From a virus: a DNA stretch of 32,490 bases. Both the position numbers and the translations under genes were made by a program. The stretch is taken from positions 1 to 32,490 of IMG/VR virus record IMGVR_UViG_3300022928_000079. One strand, 5' to 3'. This document shows positions 31,024-32,490 of this stretch, in pieces. The stretch's first letter is position 1; each line of letters opens with the position of its first letter. The notes below the pieces were generated by a model. It searched no databases and was not told the origin of the DNA. It saw only the letters and a list, made by a program, of their open reading frames with translations.

Positions 31024-32322
31024 ATGTTTTTATCAGAAAACTTACAAGAAAAGTGGTCGCCTATTCTAGAACACTCCGATTTACCTAAAATCGAAGACAA
31101 CTACAAGAAAGCGGTTACTGCAGTCATCTTAGAAAACCAAGAGAATGCTCTTAAAGAAGAACGTTCAACTTTGGAAGAAGCTGCACCTTTAAATGCTACT
31201 GGTAGTTCTGCAATTAGTAATTGGGACCCAATCCTAATCTCACTAGTTAGAAGAGCTATGCCAAATCTCGTTGCTTACGACATTTGTGGTGTTCAACCAA
31301 TGACAGGCCCAACAGGACTTATCTTTGCTATGAAAGCAAGATATGCCGACTATCCTACAGAAGGTAGAGAAAGTAATTCAGAAGCGCTTCATAACGAAGC
31401 AAGAACTGATTACTCTGCTTCTGCAGGTGCAACTGCAGGCCCACTTGGTTCAGACCATTCAGGTGACCCGTTTAACGGTTCATACGCTTCTCAAACATCA
31501 TCAGGTATGTCTACTGCATCTGCAGAAGCATTAGGTGATGCTGCAGGAAATCATTTCGCAGAAATGTCATTCACTATTGAGAAAGCAACTGTAACAGCAG
31601 TTTCCAGAGCACTTAAAGCCGAATACACAATCGAACTTGCACAAGACCTTAAAGCAATTCATGGTCTAGATGCAGAATCAGAATTGGCAAATATTCTATC
31701 ATCAGAAATTCTTGCTGAAATCAACCGTGAAGTTATCAGAGGAGTTAACAACCAAGCGAAAACAGGTGCATCTGCAACTGCTTCTGCTGGAACATTTAAC
31801 TTAGATGTTGACGCTAACGGAAGATGGTCAGTTGAGAAGTTCAAAGGATTATTATTCCAAATCGAAAGAGAATCAAACGTTATTGCTAAAGAAACAAGAA
31901 GAGGTAAAGGTAACTTTATCCTATGTTCTTCAGACGTAGCATCTGCTCTTTCAATGGCAGGAGTATTAGATTACACACCTGCTCTTAACACTTCATTAAA
32001 CGTTGATGACACTGGTAATACTTTTGCTGGTTTATTGAACGGAAGAGTTAAGGTTTATATTGACCCTTATGCATCATCAGACTATATGACTGTTGGTTAC
32101 AGAGGTTCAAATCCTTACGATGCTGGTTTATTCTATTGCCCATACGTTCCATTACAAATGGTTCGTGCAGTTGGAGAGAATACTTTCCAACCTAAGATTG
32201 GTTTCAAAACTAGATACGGAATGGTATCTAACCCATTTGTTGGTTCAACACCATCAAACGGTCTTGCTTCAGCAGGAACAAACCAATACTTCAGAAAAAT
32301 GGCAGTATCCAACATTCTGTAA
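31024..32322 (+). CDS. gp23: Major capsid protein gp23
   Basis: A 432-residue protein (T4 gp23 is 521; the T4 insertion domain is reduced here). It starts MFLSENLQEKWSPILEHSDLPKI and has the strongly conserved NWDPILISLVRRAMPNLVAYDICGVQPMTGPTGLIFAMKARY (from residue 65), FTIEKATVTAVSRALKAEYTIELAQDLKAIHGLDAESELANILSSEILAEINREVI and YVPLQMVRAVGENTFQPKIGFKTRYGMVSNPF. A likely gp21 cleavage site is LEE-A at residues 50-53, which would remove 52 residues. AAGGAAG precedes the ATG. There is no separate promoter octamer in the 18-nt gap to gp22, so it is probably cotranscribed. Confidence 0.97.
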   Translation: MFLSENLQEKWSPILEHSDLPKIEDNYKKAVTAVILENQENALKEERSTLEEAAPLNATGSSAISNWDPILISLVRRAMPNLVAYDICGVQPMTGPTGLIFAMKARYADYPTEGRESNSEALHNEARTDYSASAGATAGPLGSDHSGDPFNGSYASQTSSGMSTASAEALGDAAGNHFAEMSFTIEKATVTAVSRALKAEYTIELAQDLKAIHGLDAESELANILSSEILAEINREVIRGVNNQAKTGASATASAGTFNLDVDANGRWSVEKFKGLLFQIERESNVIAKETRRGKGNFILCSSDVASALSMAGVLDYTPALNTSLNVDDTGNTFAGLLNGRVKVYIDPYASSDYMTVGYRGSNPYDAGLFYCPYVPLQMVRAVGENTFQPKIGFKTRYGMVSNPFVGSTPSNGLASAGTNQYFRKMAVSNIL

Positions 32323-32340
32323 ATCGATAATCGATTTGTT

Positions 32341-32370
32341 AAAAGGGGTCTTTTTAGACCCCTTTTTTTT
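32341..32370 (+). terminator. Strong rho-independent terminator after gp23
   Basis: AAAAGGGGTC (32341-32350), loop TTTTTA, GACCCCTTTT (32357-32366), then four more T. A 10-bp stem including the A/T pairs, directly after the capsid gene. Confidence 0.93.
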
Positions 32371-32490
32371 ATCTTGACTTTAATCGTTCAATGTCTAGGG
32401 AATACCCTATTCTTTACACCGTGTCCTTTACATGAGGCCTTACCCCAATTTTATTAAGGTCGATAGGTAGCGACCATACGGAAGTTCGTT
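32371..32490. other. Non-coding right edge with two small inverted repeats
   Basis: No ORF of useful length starts or ends here. Two small hairpins are possible: TAGGG-AATA-CCCTA (32396-32409) and GGTCG-ATAGGTAG-CGACC (32458-32475). Neither has a U-run. No tRNA or promoter octamer could be recognised. The next gene probably begins outside the window. Confidence 0.4.

Noticed and set aside
32371-32490. Sigma70-like promoter beginning TTGACT after the capsid terminator
   Set aside because: No acceptable -10 hexamer at 16-18 bp and no gene start visible before the window ends.

Overview
The window is part of the late, structural half of a tailed phage genome with T4-like (myovirus) architecture. 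Every supported gene is on the + strand. From 19.6 kb to the right end the gene order matches the T4 morphogenesis module: neck gp13 and gp14, sheath terminator gp15, small and large terminase gp16 and gp17, sheath gp18, tube gp19, portal gp20, two small core-like genes, prohead protease gp21, scaffold gp22 and major capsid gp23. The DNA is AT-rich. The fiber modules resemble those I recall from marine T4-like phages of cyanobacteria and SAR11-type hosts. The host itself cannot be read from this window.

Layout. (1) 1-2716: the 3' part of a large tail/baseplate structural gene, open at the left edge, with a polyproline hinge, followed by a small coiled-coil gene. (2) 2709-14868: a fiber cluster of 14 genes. 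It mixes modular beta-rich fibers built from shared, reshuffled modules with four unusual Gln/Asn/Pro/Tyr repeat proteins (4123, 5237, 12368, 14038). (3) 14902-19293: a probable protein- or sugar-modification cassette. It holds a GT8-like glycosyltransferase with a long N-terminal extension, two different 2-oxoglutarate/Fe(II) oxygenases, and two genes I cannot name. (4) 19302-19562: a one-TM coiled-coil protein. (5) 19601-32322: neck, terminase, tail and head genes, closed by a strong terminator at 32341-32370. No stretch longer than 300 bases lacks a gene.

Most interesting. In the repeat domains of all four repeat proteins, every proline I numbered (27+30+33+39 = 129) falls on a single residue parity. 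In the two proteins where I also checked tyrosine, every Tyr falls on the opposite parity. Units of 6, 8 and 10 residues (occasionally 2, 4, 12 or 16) are mixed freely, but odd spacings never occur. This implies a two-faced extended beta-type fiber. The neighbouring 2OG oxygenases and glycosyltransferase suggest, by inference only, that these Pro/Tyr/Asn-rich fibers are hydroxylated and glycosylated.

Regulation. T4-type late promoter octamers (TATAAATA and close variants) precede 11 transcription units. In four of them (genes at 6030, 9670, 19302, 26969) the octamer ends exactly 5 nt before the ATG and no Shine-Dalgarno is present. With the T4 late start-site geometry this predicts leaderless late mRNAs. 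A fifth gene (16508) has a sigma70-like TATAAT at the same distance. Several promoters lie inside or against small perfect hairpins.
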